64,000 bases of DNA. Source: Schizophyllum amplum (taxonomy: Eukaryota > Basidiomycota > Agaricomycetes > Agaricales > Schizophyllaceae). The stretch is taken from positions 310,001 through 374,000 of the forward strand of contig VDMD01000014.1 of assembly GCA_007026445.1 (NCBI GenBank), written 5' to 3'. The notes under the pieces are model-generated. The model ran no database searches. It saw only the letters and a list, made by a program, of their open reading frames with translations, and was not told the origin of the DNA. The position numbers and the translations under genes are program-made. This document shows positions 37,734 to 49,128 of this stretch, piece by piece (the first letter of the stretch is position 1; each line of letters opens with the position of its first letter).

Positions 37734-39508
37734 CTACCAACGCACGGGCGTAATGGAGTGCTCGTCCTTCTTCTCTTTTATAAAGATGCTCCTTGTCCAG
37801 CCATCCTCGCCGACAAACGTCTCCTTCTTGAGCGTGTAGCCACCGAGCCATGGCAGTAACTGTGCCCATACAAGCCAGTAGACGCCGCCGGCCAGAATAA
37901 TGCTGGTGCCCACGACGCAGTGCAGCCAGTAGGGCAATGTTTCGTAGACGTTCTGGTCGGGCGTCTCTGGTGGGACGTACGGTGCTACGACGAGGTAGAT
38001 ATTACTGAGCAGGAAGAATATGGTGACGGGCAGTGTGGCGCGCGTTGGTGGATTCCAGTTGTATGCCTCGCGGTGCAGATATAGGTGAATCAAAGCGCCG
38101 GCTACGAACACGTTGACGATGGCGAGGGGATACGAGATGACGTTGAGGACTGGCAGGCGAGGCGTTAGTTATTATGACAAGCGAGAGTACAGGTGCAGCA
38201 GCGACTCACTGAAATTGTACGCGTCACCCGGAGGAGGCGCCAGCATGATGATGACGGAGACGACCCAATGCTCGAATAGACCGGTGAAGGGAGCGTTGAA
38301 AGGCTTGTTGCTGGCGAAGAAGCCCGACCAAGGCAGGATGCCCTCGCGGCCGAGCTCCTGGACCAATCGTCCTTGCGAGAAGATGACCGACATCACATTC
38401 CCGAAGGCAGAGAGGGCGACGAAGACGCTGAGCGCGCGCTCCGCCTTGGGACCGAAGACGTTTCGGAAGAAGGAAGCGGCGAGGATACGACCGCTGGAGG
38501 CGATCTCCTCGCGCGGCACGGCGGCGAAGTACGCAATGTTCGCCAGCATGTACATGATGCCCACGCAGATGATGGCGATGGGCGCGGCCCTCTTGATGGT
38601 CCGCACGGGGTCCTTCATCTCGGACATGGCGTAGTTGGCATTGCTGTAACCGATGTAGCTCCAAATAACGTTGTAAAGCGCGGTCACGACGCCGTAGGCA
38701 GAGCCGGTCGTGCCCTCGAAGGCGTTGCTGAAGTTGTCGGGCTTGTCGATTTTCAGGTGTCCGCCCAGGGCGGCGAAGCCGGCCACGATGATGATGAGCA
38801 GGATGATCAACTTGATGACGCCTAGGACGTTCTGAAGACGTAGTCCCCATTTTAGAGCCAGGCCGTGGATCAAGAAGGCAGCGGTGATGCAAGCCAGGCC
38901 GATGCCACGTTGATTCCAGCGGTTGACCTCGATATTTGCTGCGTGGAGGACGTACTCGCCGAACGCAACAGAATTCGAGCCGGCCCAACCAAGCAATACG
39001 ACGTAACCCGTCTGAACATTTGTGAGAAGATAGAACACAAAGTATAACGATGACTATAGACTCACGTAGAAGCCAGTCACCAAGAATTTGGGCTTCGTGT
39101 AGACGAACTCGAGGTAGTTCTTCTCACCGCCGTTTCGGGGAAGCCCTGTTCCGAATTCCAGGTAAACCGCCATGCCGGCTGCTGCAATGAGCATGCCTGC
39201 CACCCAGATGAACAGCGCCAGGCCCACACTTCCACTGAGCAGCATTATACTGCTAGGAGTGGAGAATATTCCGGTTCCGATCATGCGGTTGAAAATCCTG
39301 GAAGCATTTCATTCAGCATCATTCGTCCATGTCTGAAAAATGCCACTCACAGGAAAACGGCGCTGACTAGGCCAATCTGCCGCCTGGAATCGTTGATCTG
39401 GTAGACCACTGCTTCTGTAGGCTCGCTGCCTTTCTGCGAGTCGGCATAGCCGCTGTCCGGAGCCTCGATGGGGTCCGCCACGTTCTTGCCCTTCAGGCCG
39501 GAAGACAT
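37734..39508 (-). CDS. MUP1: Amino-acid permease, high-affinity methionine permease type
   Basis: Plasma-membrane APC-superfamily transporter of the LAT/MUP1 branch, expected to import methionine and perhaps cysteine. Four exons, all in frame. Exon 1 (Met at 39508) is a hydrophilic N-tail ending DSRRQIGLVSAVFL. Exon 2 carries the substrate-binding helix MIGTGIFSTPSSIML (near 39280) and EFGTGLPRNGGEKNYLEFVY. Exon 3 holds most membrane helices, with QTGYVVLLGWAGSNSVAFGE, LYNVIWSYIGYSNANYAMSE and GNVMSVIFSQGRLVQELGR. Exon 4 has the last helices (IFFLLSNIYLVVAPYVPP, LHCVVGTSIILAGGVYW) and a hydrophilic tail. GTGIFSTP and the WSYxGYxNANY helix are typical of MUP1 relatives. The exact substrate is inferred. 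Confidence 0.85.
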
Positions 39509-40374
39509 AATGGTCGGAGAGGCGGGTGTCAGCGCTCAAGCCAAGAAAAGAAAGCGTTCAATGAAGAAGCCTTATAGTAGGGCGGGGGCAGCGAGGAGGA
39601 GGTAGTGGTCGTGGTGCGAGAGCAGAAGAGGCATGGGCACTTCTTCTTGAGTGCATTTGTGCATTGTGCGCCTCGAAGGCGTCATCGGCTCTCGTTGCAG
39701 CAAATGGTTGCGCCCTTTGTATTCGGGGCAAATTTTTGGGTAATAGAGAGACCTTCCGCCGACGTGGGCTCGGCCGCGGCGGGGCTCCAGAACCCGGAAG
39801 AGCGCCTGCCAAGGAAGGCCAGTGTACACGACTGGAGCCATAGTGTTATGAGGCAGGTAGAAGCCTTCAGCACGAATTTGTAGCGTGAACGAGCTGGGAT
39901 GAGACGCAAACCCTGCATCTTGGCGAACGCTGAGTCGCACTCGGCCGTCACGTCATCGGAACTTCCCGTGACGTGACACAGCGTAGCCACGTGCTCCATG
40001 TTCATTTTGGTTGCTGACATGTGTTTGTTGGAGTTGTCTTCCGCGCAACTAACGCGGTTCCACAGAGCGCACAGGACTTTGCCGCCTCGTCAGCCTAACA
40101 GCGTCTACAATTCTTTGCCTACACACACTTTGAAAGACATCAATCGAAAATGCGTGATACGAAGACAGATGTTGCAAAGAGCGCGAAAGTGGCGACAGGG
40201 GCGTCCACTCGCGTGCTCGTGACCAAACGACCGTTGCACATGCGCTCGCTTGCTGCGTGCAGTGTGCAAACCTGGTTCAGACACCGGATTCCAAAATGCC
40301 GTGCTCTGCGAGGCGGCCCGGCGGTGGGTGGTGTCGACCTCGAGGGTCAGACACGCCCTAAGGCACCTGGAAGG
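39509..40374 (-). promoter_or_regulatory. Upstream region of the permease with a CACGTG box
   Basis: Contains CACGTG at 39988-39993 and CRE-like TCACGTCA (about 39949-39956) and GTGACGTGAC (about 39968-39977), roughly 450-480 bp before the permease start. CACGTG is the Cbf1 site that, with Met4, controls methionine genes in yeast. Regulation here is an inference. No separate gene was seen. Confidence 0.3.
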
Positions 40375-42673
40375 CTACTGCGTTTGGCTGGCCCTCCGTG
40401 CCTCCCGCAGCGCATTCCTCTCCTCCCTCAGGTTCGCGATCTCCTTCACTTTGACCACCTTGAACGGCCACGTCACACAGTTGCCCCCGCTCCGGAATAT
40501 CGGCAGGCCCATATCCTCCAGGAAATCATCCACGGCCTGCGGCCACCTGCGTAGGGGGCTCGTATCAGCGCGTTGTCATAAGCACAAGTCGGAGCCCATA
40601 AGCACAATTCAGAGCCACCACCAAAGCCGTCCGTTTCGTCACTCACGTCCAAAACGCCAAATTACTGCTATAGGACTCGTTGATCCACAGCAACATATCC
40701 GGGAACCGCTTCCGCAACCACGCCGAGTTGCGCTCCGTGAGCGCGAGGGCTTCTTCGGTGCTGGATGGCAGCCGGAGCGGGTCCCCGAGGAAGTAGGACG
40801 AGATCCAATGTGAGATGACCTCGAATGAGTAACCGTTGTTTGTGGTGAGCTGTGGAGGGAGGTCGTGGTCAGTCTCTTTCATGGTCGGTCTCTTTCATGG
40901 TCGGTCTCTTTCATGGTCGGTCTCTTTCATGGTCGGTCTTTTCATGGTCGGTCTCTTTCATGGTCGGTCTCTTTCATGGTCAGTCTCTCGATCCTGACTG
41001 GTCTCTCAATCCTAACTGTTCTCTCTACCCTGCCCAGTCCCTCGACCCTGACTAGTCTCTCGACCCCGCGATGCAGAATAGACCGGTCGCAATATAGGCC
41101 CATGCACACTCACCACAGCGCCGTTGATGGCAAAATCGCGATTGAAGAGGTTCTTCGCGGGGACGATGCCGCGGTAGATGGACGACGCGTGCTGCTCGCT
41201 GGCCGCGTGCATCGGGGGCGGATTCTCCAACGACCGATACTCCTGCCATTCCTTCTCGAAGTTGGCCGCCGGGTCGGGCGGATGTCGGTTGATGCCCAGA
41301 TTCTCCGCAGTTTCGTCTACGGGGGCTCCCGTCAGTCCCAGCACAAGACGACTCCCAGCACAAGACGAGCTCAACATTGAACCAACAGATTCACCATCAA
41401 ACAACTCCTTCCAGGACGAGCTGAAGCCCGTCGCCAGGATGATCGTATCCGCCTCCACCTCGCTCCCGTCCGCGAGCACGGCGCCGTGGGCGTAGTACCC
41501 CGCCACACGATTCGGGGTGATCACCTTGATTTTGCCCGCGTTCAGGAGGGAGTGGAAGTGGTCCGGGCGCGGCGGGCCGTCGTCGTTCGTGCGGATGCTC
41601 CAGAAGAGCGAGTGCGCCTTGCGCATGGGGGAGTCGGCGGGGTAGCCCTGGGCGCTGAAGGAGCTCGCGCCGATGGCGTTCCAGATGGCGTGCGTGATCT
41701 TGCTGCCGAGCCAGGTGGTGTGCAGGAAGCGTCTGAGAAGGGTATTAGCATGGTTCCTGTAGTGCTGGAGAGCTGGTTGAACGCACTCCAATGCGGTCCG
41801 TAGATGGATGTGGGGGGATAGCATGGAGAGGAAGCGGCTCTTGCGGATGAATTCTGGTAGGGGGATCGCGGAAGAGATGAATGCGTCGGCCGTCTCGAAG
41901 ACCAAAGTGACGGGTACACCCTGCCGGACGAGGTAGGAGGAGGTATCTTGCGCGGATTTGCCGCCGCCGACGATGAGGACGCGGCCGAGGGAGCTAAGGC
42001 CTGCGCTTTTCAAGTCGTCGAGTTCATGGCGGAAGCGCGTCGTGTGGAAGACGCGTCCTTGGAAGCCAGCTGCAGTCGCGCGGGCGGGGGCTAGGTAGTC
42101 TGGGATGAGCGGAACGTGACATCCCTGGCGTGTACGTGTTAAATGGAGATCTGTATGAACAGATACGATTAACGCACCCCACTGCACAGCACCACACGGG
42201 CGCACTTCACGACGCGCTGTGTGCCGGCGGTCTTGTCGTGTACATCGAGCTCCCATCCCTCTCCATTCACACCGCGTCGAATGCGGGACACATCGCTGCT
42301 GTAGGTGATCCTGCCCTTGAGGAACTTGTCCGCGAAGCGCGTCATGTACGCGCACATATCGAAGCCGGAGAGGTTCGGCCCGTTGGGATCGGTCGGCGGC
42401 ATCCCCAGGGGAGAGAAGCAGTACTCGCCATGCACACTACAAGAGACGTCAGATACGGCACCGTGAAGAGCAGCTGCGAACGCACTTGTTGATGTAGAGT
42501 CCCTCGTAGACGCGCTCCTGTGCCCACACCCCGCCCGGACCCGCGTCGCGCGAGAGGACCTGCACGTCCGTGAAGCCATCCTGGAGGAGGGTGTACGCGG
42601 TGATCAACCCTGCTGAGCCGCTGCCAACAATGCACAGCGGCTGGCTGCGCACGTCCTCCGTGTTTGCGGCCAT
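40375..42673 (-). CDS. Flavin-containing monooxygenase / FAD-dependent N-hydroxylating type enzyme
   Basis: Multi-exon gene in frame from the Met at 42673. The FAD Rossmann motif is CIVGSGSAGLITAYTLL (residues about 12-28), with GGVWAQERVYEGLYIN. Next come YCFSPLGMPPTDPNGPNLSG and VKCARVVLCSG, the FMO-like FHTTRFRHELDDL segment, and the second nucleotide-binding motif VLIVGGGKSAQDTSSYLV. ADTIILATGFSSSWKELFD is the conserved ATG motif. The C-terminus has GINRHPP, SYSSNLAFWT and FRSGGNCVTWPFKVVKVKEI, ending in a charged helix at 40375. Such enzymes use NAD(P)H and FAD to oxygenate N- or S-containing or carbonyl substrates. The substrate is unknown. One intron (40850-41113) is about five times the usual length because of a minisatellite, and another (about 41310-41395) contains a short tandem duplication. 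Confidence 0.85.
40873..40983 (+). repeat. 16-bp intronic minisatellite (seven units)
   Basis: Seven head-to-tail units of TCTCTTTCATGGTCGG; the fifth is one base shorter and the last has one substitution. It lies wholly inside an intron of the monooxygenase gene. Confidence 0.95.
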
Positions 42674-43091
42674 GGTCGCGGTGCTGATGTCGTCTGACCT
42701 CGTCTCACTGGTCTGACACTGTATGTGCGCTTAAGGAGTTATGCGGGCTTCAGTCAACGACCATGGACTGCAGCTAAGTCAGTGCTCGGTTTTATAGCAG
42801 GGGGTCCGAGGCTTGTCTGACCTGAACTATGGGGCGTTCTGAAGTACGCGCCCAACCCGTAGGGCCTTTGCTCTCACGGACAGCCTTTCAGGCAGCGCGA
42901 CCGCTCATAGCGCCGGTGCCGAATTCGTTACCTTGCTTGCAAGGTCTTATGCAGGGTCTTTATGCACTTTCCCACCCTCCCCAGTAAATATGTACAAGCA
43001 ATGCCGTCATTGTGACACGACTTGGTTGCTTCCCTCCCCCTTCATTCCAGCCTCCCAGCCTGCGTTTCTATTGGAGGTCCGTTTAAGCGTG
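42674..43091. other. Intergenic region upstream of the monooxygenase
   Basis: Nothing beyond a possible promoter was seen. A tract of GGTCCGAGGCTTGTC-type sequence near 42805 has no match elsewhere in the window. Confidence 0.4.
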
Positions 43092-44724
43092 CTATATTCC
43101 TCGCCCTCTGCTACTATATCTAATCCTCTTTCTGTAAGTCATCTGCTTTCTGCTGCATTTTCTCCCACCACGCGGCGGTATCTGGTACGAGTACGACGTC
43201 TGGCCGCGTTCAACAGGTGGCTCGGAAACAATCAATTCAAAGTGCTCGCGGAGGATGCCGAAGGCGTGGCCTTCGGTCGCAAAAGATATACGTAGCAGCC
43301 ACTACTTCAGCAGTAAGAACCAACGAGGCCATAAAGCATGAATAAACATACATGTTCGTCCTTCTCTGGATTGGTGATAGCCATAGCAAGCTCCTTGCCG
43401 CGCGCGACGGCGAATGCATGACCACTGATGTCCAGAGCGTTCAGAGCATCCTCTGTGCGCATGCCTGTCAGGTTTTTCTTTTCGTAAGCCTGTTGAGTTC
43501 GTAAAGAAACGTGAGCGAGTGGAGGGGGCGGTGAAATTAGAGAGCGTACACGTCGGATGGCCTTTGCTTCCTCAATAAGGGCTAAGAGTCAGACCAGACA
43601 TCTTACCAAGTAAATCCTGCGCCCAGGTAAATGCCCAAAAAGGAAGGGGCAAGTAAGTCGCGTCGCGGTCGGCATCAGTCAGACCAGACATCTTACCAAG
43701 TAAATCCTGCGCCCAGGTAAATGCCCAAAAAGGAAGGGGCAAGTAAGTCGCGTCGCGGTCGGCATCCGCCGAGTGACCGCGTTACATCGGGTGATCGCGC
43801 GGGAAAGGCGGGTAGCGAGCGGGCCGCGTCGGGCGACGTCGGAGACAACGTTGGCGTTGATGCCGGCGACGCGGAGCACGCTCCCCATACAGCGCTGCTG
43901 AAGCTGCTACCCATATGTTGCATTTGGTGCTATTTATACGGCTCAAATGTAGATATGCACGCTATCCGATGTGGTCGACATTTTTTGAGAAGCGCCCCCG
44001 CGTCGTTGAGAACAACGCCGGCGTCGACTCGCCCGACGCAAGCCCGACGTCGCCCGCTCGCTACCCGCCTTTCCCGCGCGATCACCCGATGTAACGCGGT
44101 CACTCGGCGGATGCCGACCGAGACGCGACTTACTTGCCCCTTCCTTTTTGGGCATTTACCTGGACGCAGGATTTACTTGGTAAGATGTCTGGTCTGACTC
44201 TAAGCGTTTGTTCTTGTCGAACGAGTTCAGCTACATACAGTTTGGGATTTAATTAAGAGATGAACTAAGAGTTATGGGAACGTACGATATGGTCGGCCAG
44301 GTTGCACGTCTTGCAATTTTCCTTGTACGGACGGCGCTGTCCGGAGGCCATTGGGGTGAGGGTATCGGGAGTGGGAAGAAAATTGGGGTCGGAGTCTTTC
44401 GACGGTCGATGGAACGTAGCCGTATGACGCGAGCCATCGCCTTGTGCACAGCAGTCGGTCAGAGATCGGAGGTGGCCTGGGGAGACAAAGCACGGTTAGA
44501 TTTGCTAGCTAAATGATACAGCAGGTGCAAGAACGCGTACCGTACTGGCTAGGATGTGTAGCAGGAGGCCCCTTGGGAGCGTCCGCTGGCTTAGCGCGGT
44601 GCGGGACTTTCGGTGGTGGCGGGTCGCCGGGCTTGGGGGGCGGGGGTTTAGGAATTTGCCCATCCATTTTGCATATATGGTTTATCTCGCGCTGGGCGCA
44701 GTGGTAGCAGCCTAACTCCGGCAT
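43092..44724 (-). CDS. Unrecognised Cys-rich protein gene, exon interrupted by a MITE
   Basis: From the Met at 44724, exon 1 reads MPELGCYHCAQREINHIC and a Pro/Lys-rich linker (PKPPPPKPGDPPPPKV). An intron (about 44470-44534) joins in frame to CCAQGDGSRHTATFHRP...KENCKTCNLADHI. A second intron (about 44239-44293) joins to LNSFDKNKRL, where a 615-bp element enters. Beyond it the frame resumes exactly as ALIEEAKAIRR, then (after an intron) AYEKKNLTGMRTEDALNALD, GHAFAVARGKELAMAI and, after another intron, EGHAFGILREHFELIVSEPP, stop at 43092. The CxxC/HxxC pairs suggest metal binding. I do not recognise the family. With the insertion the exon cannot encode a full protein unless the element is spliced out; no phase-matched donor was found inside it. 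Confidence 0.6.
43586..44200. mobile_element. MITE (PIF/Harbinger-like), 615 bp, with TAA target-site duplication
   Basis: Ends are perfect inverted repeats (GAGTCAGACCAGACATCTTA... and its complement ...TAAGATGTCTGGTCTGACTC). Imperfect inverted homology runs inward for about 165 bp per side. TAA flanks both ends (43583-43585 and 44201-44203); removing the element and one TAA restores an open coding exon, which confirms both ends and the duplication. A 3-bp TAA duplication and absence of a transposase suit a non-autonomous PIF/Harbinger element. The left end is a 90-bp direct duplication (43587-43676 repeated from 43677). Confidence 0.9.
43587..43766 (+). repeat. 90-bp tandem duplication of the MITE left terminus
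   Basis: Two consecutive, essentially identical 90-bp units beginning AGTCAGACCAGACATCTTAC. Only the left terminus is doubled; the right terminus at 44111-44200 is single. Confidence 0.9.
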
Positions 44725-45112
44725 AAGAGGCAGCAGAAGGGGACGCAGGAAGACAAGTTTGAATGGCTGAGTTACTCGCGACGTGGGCCATGTGATCGTG
44801 TATGTCACAGAGATCACGCAGATCAGTCACTGGCTAATATCACCTGACCTACTCGGACGTGTATCAGTCAAGTGTCACTGTTTAACAATCGGTCAATCTA
44901 CTGTTAAGTAATATGCAAGCAAGGTGTCTGCCGGCGAAGACGGCGCTTCTCTAGTTTATACAAAAGGCATGATGGGGACTGATATGGAATAGCTCGGGGG
45001 ATGTCAAAGACAGGAGAGTGAAGACAGATTTGGAGGGGGGGCGATCGTAGGAGCAGACATTGACAAACGATCATTTTGCCAGTCAGTCAACCCCTCCTTG
45101 TCCCGCACCGTC
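44725..45112. other. Divergent intergenic region before the BTB cluster
   Basis: Separates a minus-strand gene from the first plus-strand BTB gene. No other feature was seen. Confidence 0.4.
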
Positions 45113-46250
45113 ATGTCCTCCCAGCCGCCCACCTCTGTGATACCTGCGAAGCGCCGACGCACGGACGTAGACGATGCATCTCCTGGAACCCCCGACACCA
45201 GTACCGCCATCCGCTACGAGAAACTATGGTTCGAGGACGGCTCTGTCGTACTTCACGTACAAAACCACCTATACCGTGTGCATCGAACGGTGCGTAAACC
45301 CTCCTCTCCATTTGTCGCGTTGGAATTTCATGCATCCTTCCATACTACAGATGTTGAGCAAGACCTTCGAGACGTTCAAGGACATGTTCGCCGTTCCTCA
45401 ACCTCTCGATCAGGAGATGATAGAAGGTTGCCCTGTCGTGCACCTGCACGACGACGATGCCATGGACTGGCAATATACGCTGGAAGCCCTATACGATACT
45501 CTGTGTGTTGTCTTCTTGTATCCTGCCTCTCGCCTCTCTAACGCCTTTCTCGCTTTCAGTTTCTTTGGCCGGCTGGGATCGTTCAAATGTCCACTGACTA
45601 CAGTTCTCGTACCATTGCCTGGAATTCTGCGCCTATGCACCAAATATCGCGCTCTCGCCATTCGGAAGACGTGCATCTTCATCCTTGGCAATCACTTCCC
45701 TGTCGACAGTCACAGAGCGAATTACAGGTCGCTCAAGGTACACCAACATGAATCGGCAGCTCGCACGATCGCAATGGCGCGCGATACGAATGCTGTGACA
45801 CTCCTGCCGTACGCGTTTCTTTGCGTGGCGGACCAGAACCGAGGAACGCACAACATGATATACGACTCGCCTCTTCTTACCGCGGAAGACAAGGCTACCG
45901 CTCTGAACGGTCTCTACACCCTCATCCGGGTCCAACGGGAGCACATGTTCCCGTTTGTCGACAAATTCGTACCACCATCGGCGTGCAGGAGGCATTGCCG
46001 CCCAGAAGACTGCTTCGAGTGGTATCACCGAAACGTGGACAGACTGATCTGGTTTGCCTTTCAGTGGAAGGACGACGAGGTGCTGTTCAAGCAGGCCTCG
46101 GAAGAGCTCTGTCCTGCCTGTCATAAGATGGTGGTTGAGACCTTCAATGAGGGCAGGCAGAAGGTGTGGGAGATGCTTCCCAGCATCTTCCGCCTCGGCA
46201 AGGATTGGGATGAGCTGCGGCGTATCCAGAACTACGACAGCGACCCGTAA
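45113..46250 (+). CDS. BTB/POZ domain protein 1
   Basis: Exon 1 (45113-45289) ends with the start of the BTB fold (LWFEDGSVVLHVQNHLYRVHRT). Exon 2 (from 45351) continues MLSKTFETFKDMFAVPQP...EGCPVVHLHDDDAMDWQYTLEALYDT. An intron at about 45497-45559 leads to the long last exon: GILRLCTKYRALAIRKTCI, AMARDTNAVTLLPYAFL, VQREHMFPFVDKFVPPS, and the C-terminal CPACHKMVVETFNEGRQKVW plus MLPSIFRLGKDWDELRRIQ. No break in frame. BTB domains mediate dimerisation and Cul3 recruitment; this agaricomycete branch has no assigned role. The C-terminal CxxC...GRxxxW...LPxxFxLGxDWxEL module recurs in all six BTB genes here. Confidence 0.85.
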
Positions 46251-47593
46251 GTATGAATGTCGTTGCATCATGCATTGGTACTGATGCTCGCCTAGGTGAC
46301 GCATCTCTGTTCGCCTTGTCTCCCGTTCTCCGTAGATGCTTGATGTTCCACTTACCGCCGTTATGTATCTGAATCTCATCTTCGCCTGAGATTGTACCAT
46401 TGGCGTCTCTCAACGCAGCGTTCGCCCGTACCCGTGGGTAGCAAGTTGAAAGCTTAGGCGACGCTACCCCAGCCGCATGCAAGACCGAGCACCAAATGGC
46501 CTCGAGGGTGTCCTTCCCCTGACGAACTTCAACCTCGCGCGAAAAAGGCTCAATCACATGATCGTGGCAATTCCCCACATGATCGTGGCAATTTCCCTCA
46601 GCCAATCGCAAAAAAGCGTCCGGCACTAACGCCGCGTGCTCGCCGCTTCGGCAAGTCTCCGCTATATAAGGCGGGCAAAGTGCCTCATCATGTTTTCCGC
46701 TTCCCCCGTCTCCCTTCCATGTTGTAGTGGTCCGGAGGCGCGCCCTTCCCTCCGATCCTTCGCTCTCTCTGCTGGTTCCCCTCTCTCCTCTGAGGCTATG
46801 GTCACTTGCGCAAAGTACTGAATGGACGCATCTACGATTTGAAGGGGACTACTTAGGTTCTCTCAACGCTGTGGTACGTCCATGAGCATCGTCCTTGTCG
46901 TACCAGCTGAAGCCCTTGCTAGATTCTCTCTCTCATGGAAACTGACTGTCGGCTCGTCCTCTGGGGAACACAATTACGCTTTGACATCCACTGCGCATCT
47001 ACATCACCCACTCTCCGTCTTCCCCTTCATTCTTCTCCTTCAACACGGTCGACATCAACTCATGCCCCCTCACCCCGGCCACTGCCTCGGGCTTATCTGC
47101 AGCCGTTTACCCGCCGTCGCCTCCGCCAAGCCCCTCCATCACCTGGGCTGTCAAGTGCTACCCTGCTGCCGCCGACATCGATCCTTACGTCGCCCCTCCC
47201 CGCTCCGTCCTCTGCTCGAGAACATTCTATCTGCTCCGCATTGTCCCGGCTCTGCGCTCTAGATCCTCAGCGGCCGCCGTCGGCGACCGTCTTCGCCCGC
47301 CATTGGACAGCTCTCACTCATAATTGGCCTAGCTCACTCCGTACTCCCGAAAATTTCCGCCGCTTGGAGACGAGCGTGTATGGGATCAGGACGCCGAGTA
47401 CACTACGATGGGATAGCGGGGAAGACTGGGCGCAGCCCCATCTTATTTATTTACAGGATTATTTTGGCTGGTATAAAGCTGCAATCGAATTGATCGAGTT
47501 CTCTTCACGTCCCCCGTCGCAGCTTACTTTCGGCTTCACGCTCGAGCCTCGTCAACGCAAGTACTTCGAAACCGGCGCGATTGACCTTCCAAG
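46251..47593. other. Intergenic region between BTB1 and the copper transporter
   Basis: Contains an 18-19 bp tandem duplication (CACATGATCGTGGCAATT, about 46555-46592) and a TATATAAGG box near 46664. Frames here are short or low-complexity; no gene is supported. Confidence 0.45.
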
Positions 47594-48392
47594 ATGGACA
47601 TGGGCGACTCTTCCTCCTCAAATTCGAGCTCGAGCGGCATGGACATGGGCTCGGGCTCAAGCTCGAATGCCTGCAAGATCTCCATGATGTGGAACTGGTT
47701 CGCCTATTTCTGCTTTGAAGGCGCCTCGATGCTGACGATGGCGCAGGAACACGATAGACGCGTGCTTCATCTCAGAGCAGTGGCATATCCGTTCGAACGG
47801 TGCGTTCGCAAGTCTCACTTCTCTCAAGCTCCTGTTGACGGACGATACAGCTGACTACGCGGGCACGATCGTGGGCGTTTTCTTCCTCGTCATTCTCGTC
47901 GAGTGGACGCGGCGCATGGCGCGGGAGTACGACCGCCGAATCGTGAAGGCGCACGAGCTACGCATCGGGGGCGCCGTGGACGATAGCTCGACGGGCAAGC
48001 TGGGCGCCCTGACGACGCAGGTACCCTTCAGGTGCGTGATCGCCGTCCTTCTTGTAGGGAGTCGGGCTGACAAGTGGTAATGCAGGCCGACTGTGGTACA
48101 GCAGCTGATTCGCAGCCTGTTCTATGTCGCGCAATTCGGCGCGGGGTACATGCTGATGCTGCTCGCGATGTACTACAACGGAGGCATCATCTTCGCCATC
48201 TTTGTGCGTATTGCGGCGCTCCCTCTGTAGATCGGTCGCTCATCTTTTGTACACGCAGGCTGGCGCTTTCGTAGGTCATTTCACGTCGTCGGTGAGTACC
48301 AAGTATGTCTTTTTGCCGCGCTTGTGCTGACACATATGTAGTGGGACACGATTGGGGACAACGAAGTGATACAGAAAGATTGCTGCTGTTGA
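47594..48392 (+). CDS. Ctr-family high-affinity copper transporter
   Basis: Membrane Cu(I) importer. The N-terminus is Met/Ser-rich (MDMGDSSSSN, MDMGSGSSS), typical of Ctr metal-collecting tails, followed by CKISMMWNWNTIDACF. Membrane segment 1 is AGTIVGVFFLVILVEW, with a basic loop RRMAREYDRRIVKAHE. Segment 2 holds the pore motif MLMLLAM (MxxxM type), and segment 3 is GGIIFAIFAGAFVGHF with the GxxxG-type packing motif. The C-terminus ends VIQKDCCC, a Cys cluster that can hand copper to chaperones. Six exons join in frame (for example 47594-47697, then a 52-nt intron ending GCGCAG). About 195 residues, usual for fungal Ctr proteins. Confidence 0.92.
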
Positions 48393-49128
48393 TGGTACAG
48401 TAGTTTGTGCTATACGTAGGGCGACGACTCGAACTATTTGGTATGCGCATCCTACGATTTTCACCTGCGCGATCCATGCATCGGATTCGGACCTTGGCTT
48501 GCCTTGTCCAGGGTCACCACCGCCCATTGCTTGCTTAAGCTCTTCTCCCGAGCTCAAAAGCCAGTGGAGCTCAGGAGAGTTGGCCTCGCACAGCTCGACG
48601 TGCACAACCCGCACCCAGCCCACAAATGATAGATTGTCCAACCTGCCCCCTTGGACGTCGGCAGTTTGGAACAGTGGGTACTCCTCTGCGCGATACCTCC
48701 GTCGCGGGAGGGAGGCTGTGCAGGTTGGAGGGGCAGAAGAGCTGGGCGCGGGTGGCGCGGCCAGCGAATGTCGGAGCGCGCTCGTAGTCGAAGATGGCCG
48801 CGAGGCGATTGTCGGCGCCAGCGCGGAGTGTGCGCCTCTCGGTGACGAGGCTGAGACGGGTGCCGATTTCCTCTGAGGTGAATGTCGGGGGGCGATGGCG
48901 TGAACGTGGCGCACCGGTGGCGAGGCACGTAACTATCTCAAGGCCATAGTGCGCAGGCTACGACTTAGTTGAGAGTAAGAAGGCTTGTATCGACGCCCAT
49001 CGATGAGGAGGACTCTGCGGCGATGATGCGGTCGAACTTTGCAGGTGTGCGAAAGTAAAAGGCAATCACGTGAGGTAATGGTTGACTGCACGTGAGCGCG
49101 TCCTTTGTTCTTGTCTCCTACCGCCATC
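48393..49128. other. Region with an unassigned minus-strand coding-like stretch
   Basis: On the minus strand about 48950-48610 one frame reads as plausible protein (FTSEEIGTRLSLVTERRTLR, AAIFDYERAPTFAGRATRAQ) but has no start, splice partner or family that I can name. Confidence 0.3.

Noticed and set aside
43721..44197. Open frames inside the MITE on both strands
   Set aside because: They follow the inverted repeats and show no transposase motif.
48610..48950. Minus-strand coding-like stretch downstream of the Ctr gene
   Set aside because: Plausible residue composition, but no start, no splice partners and no family could be named. Kept only as a note.
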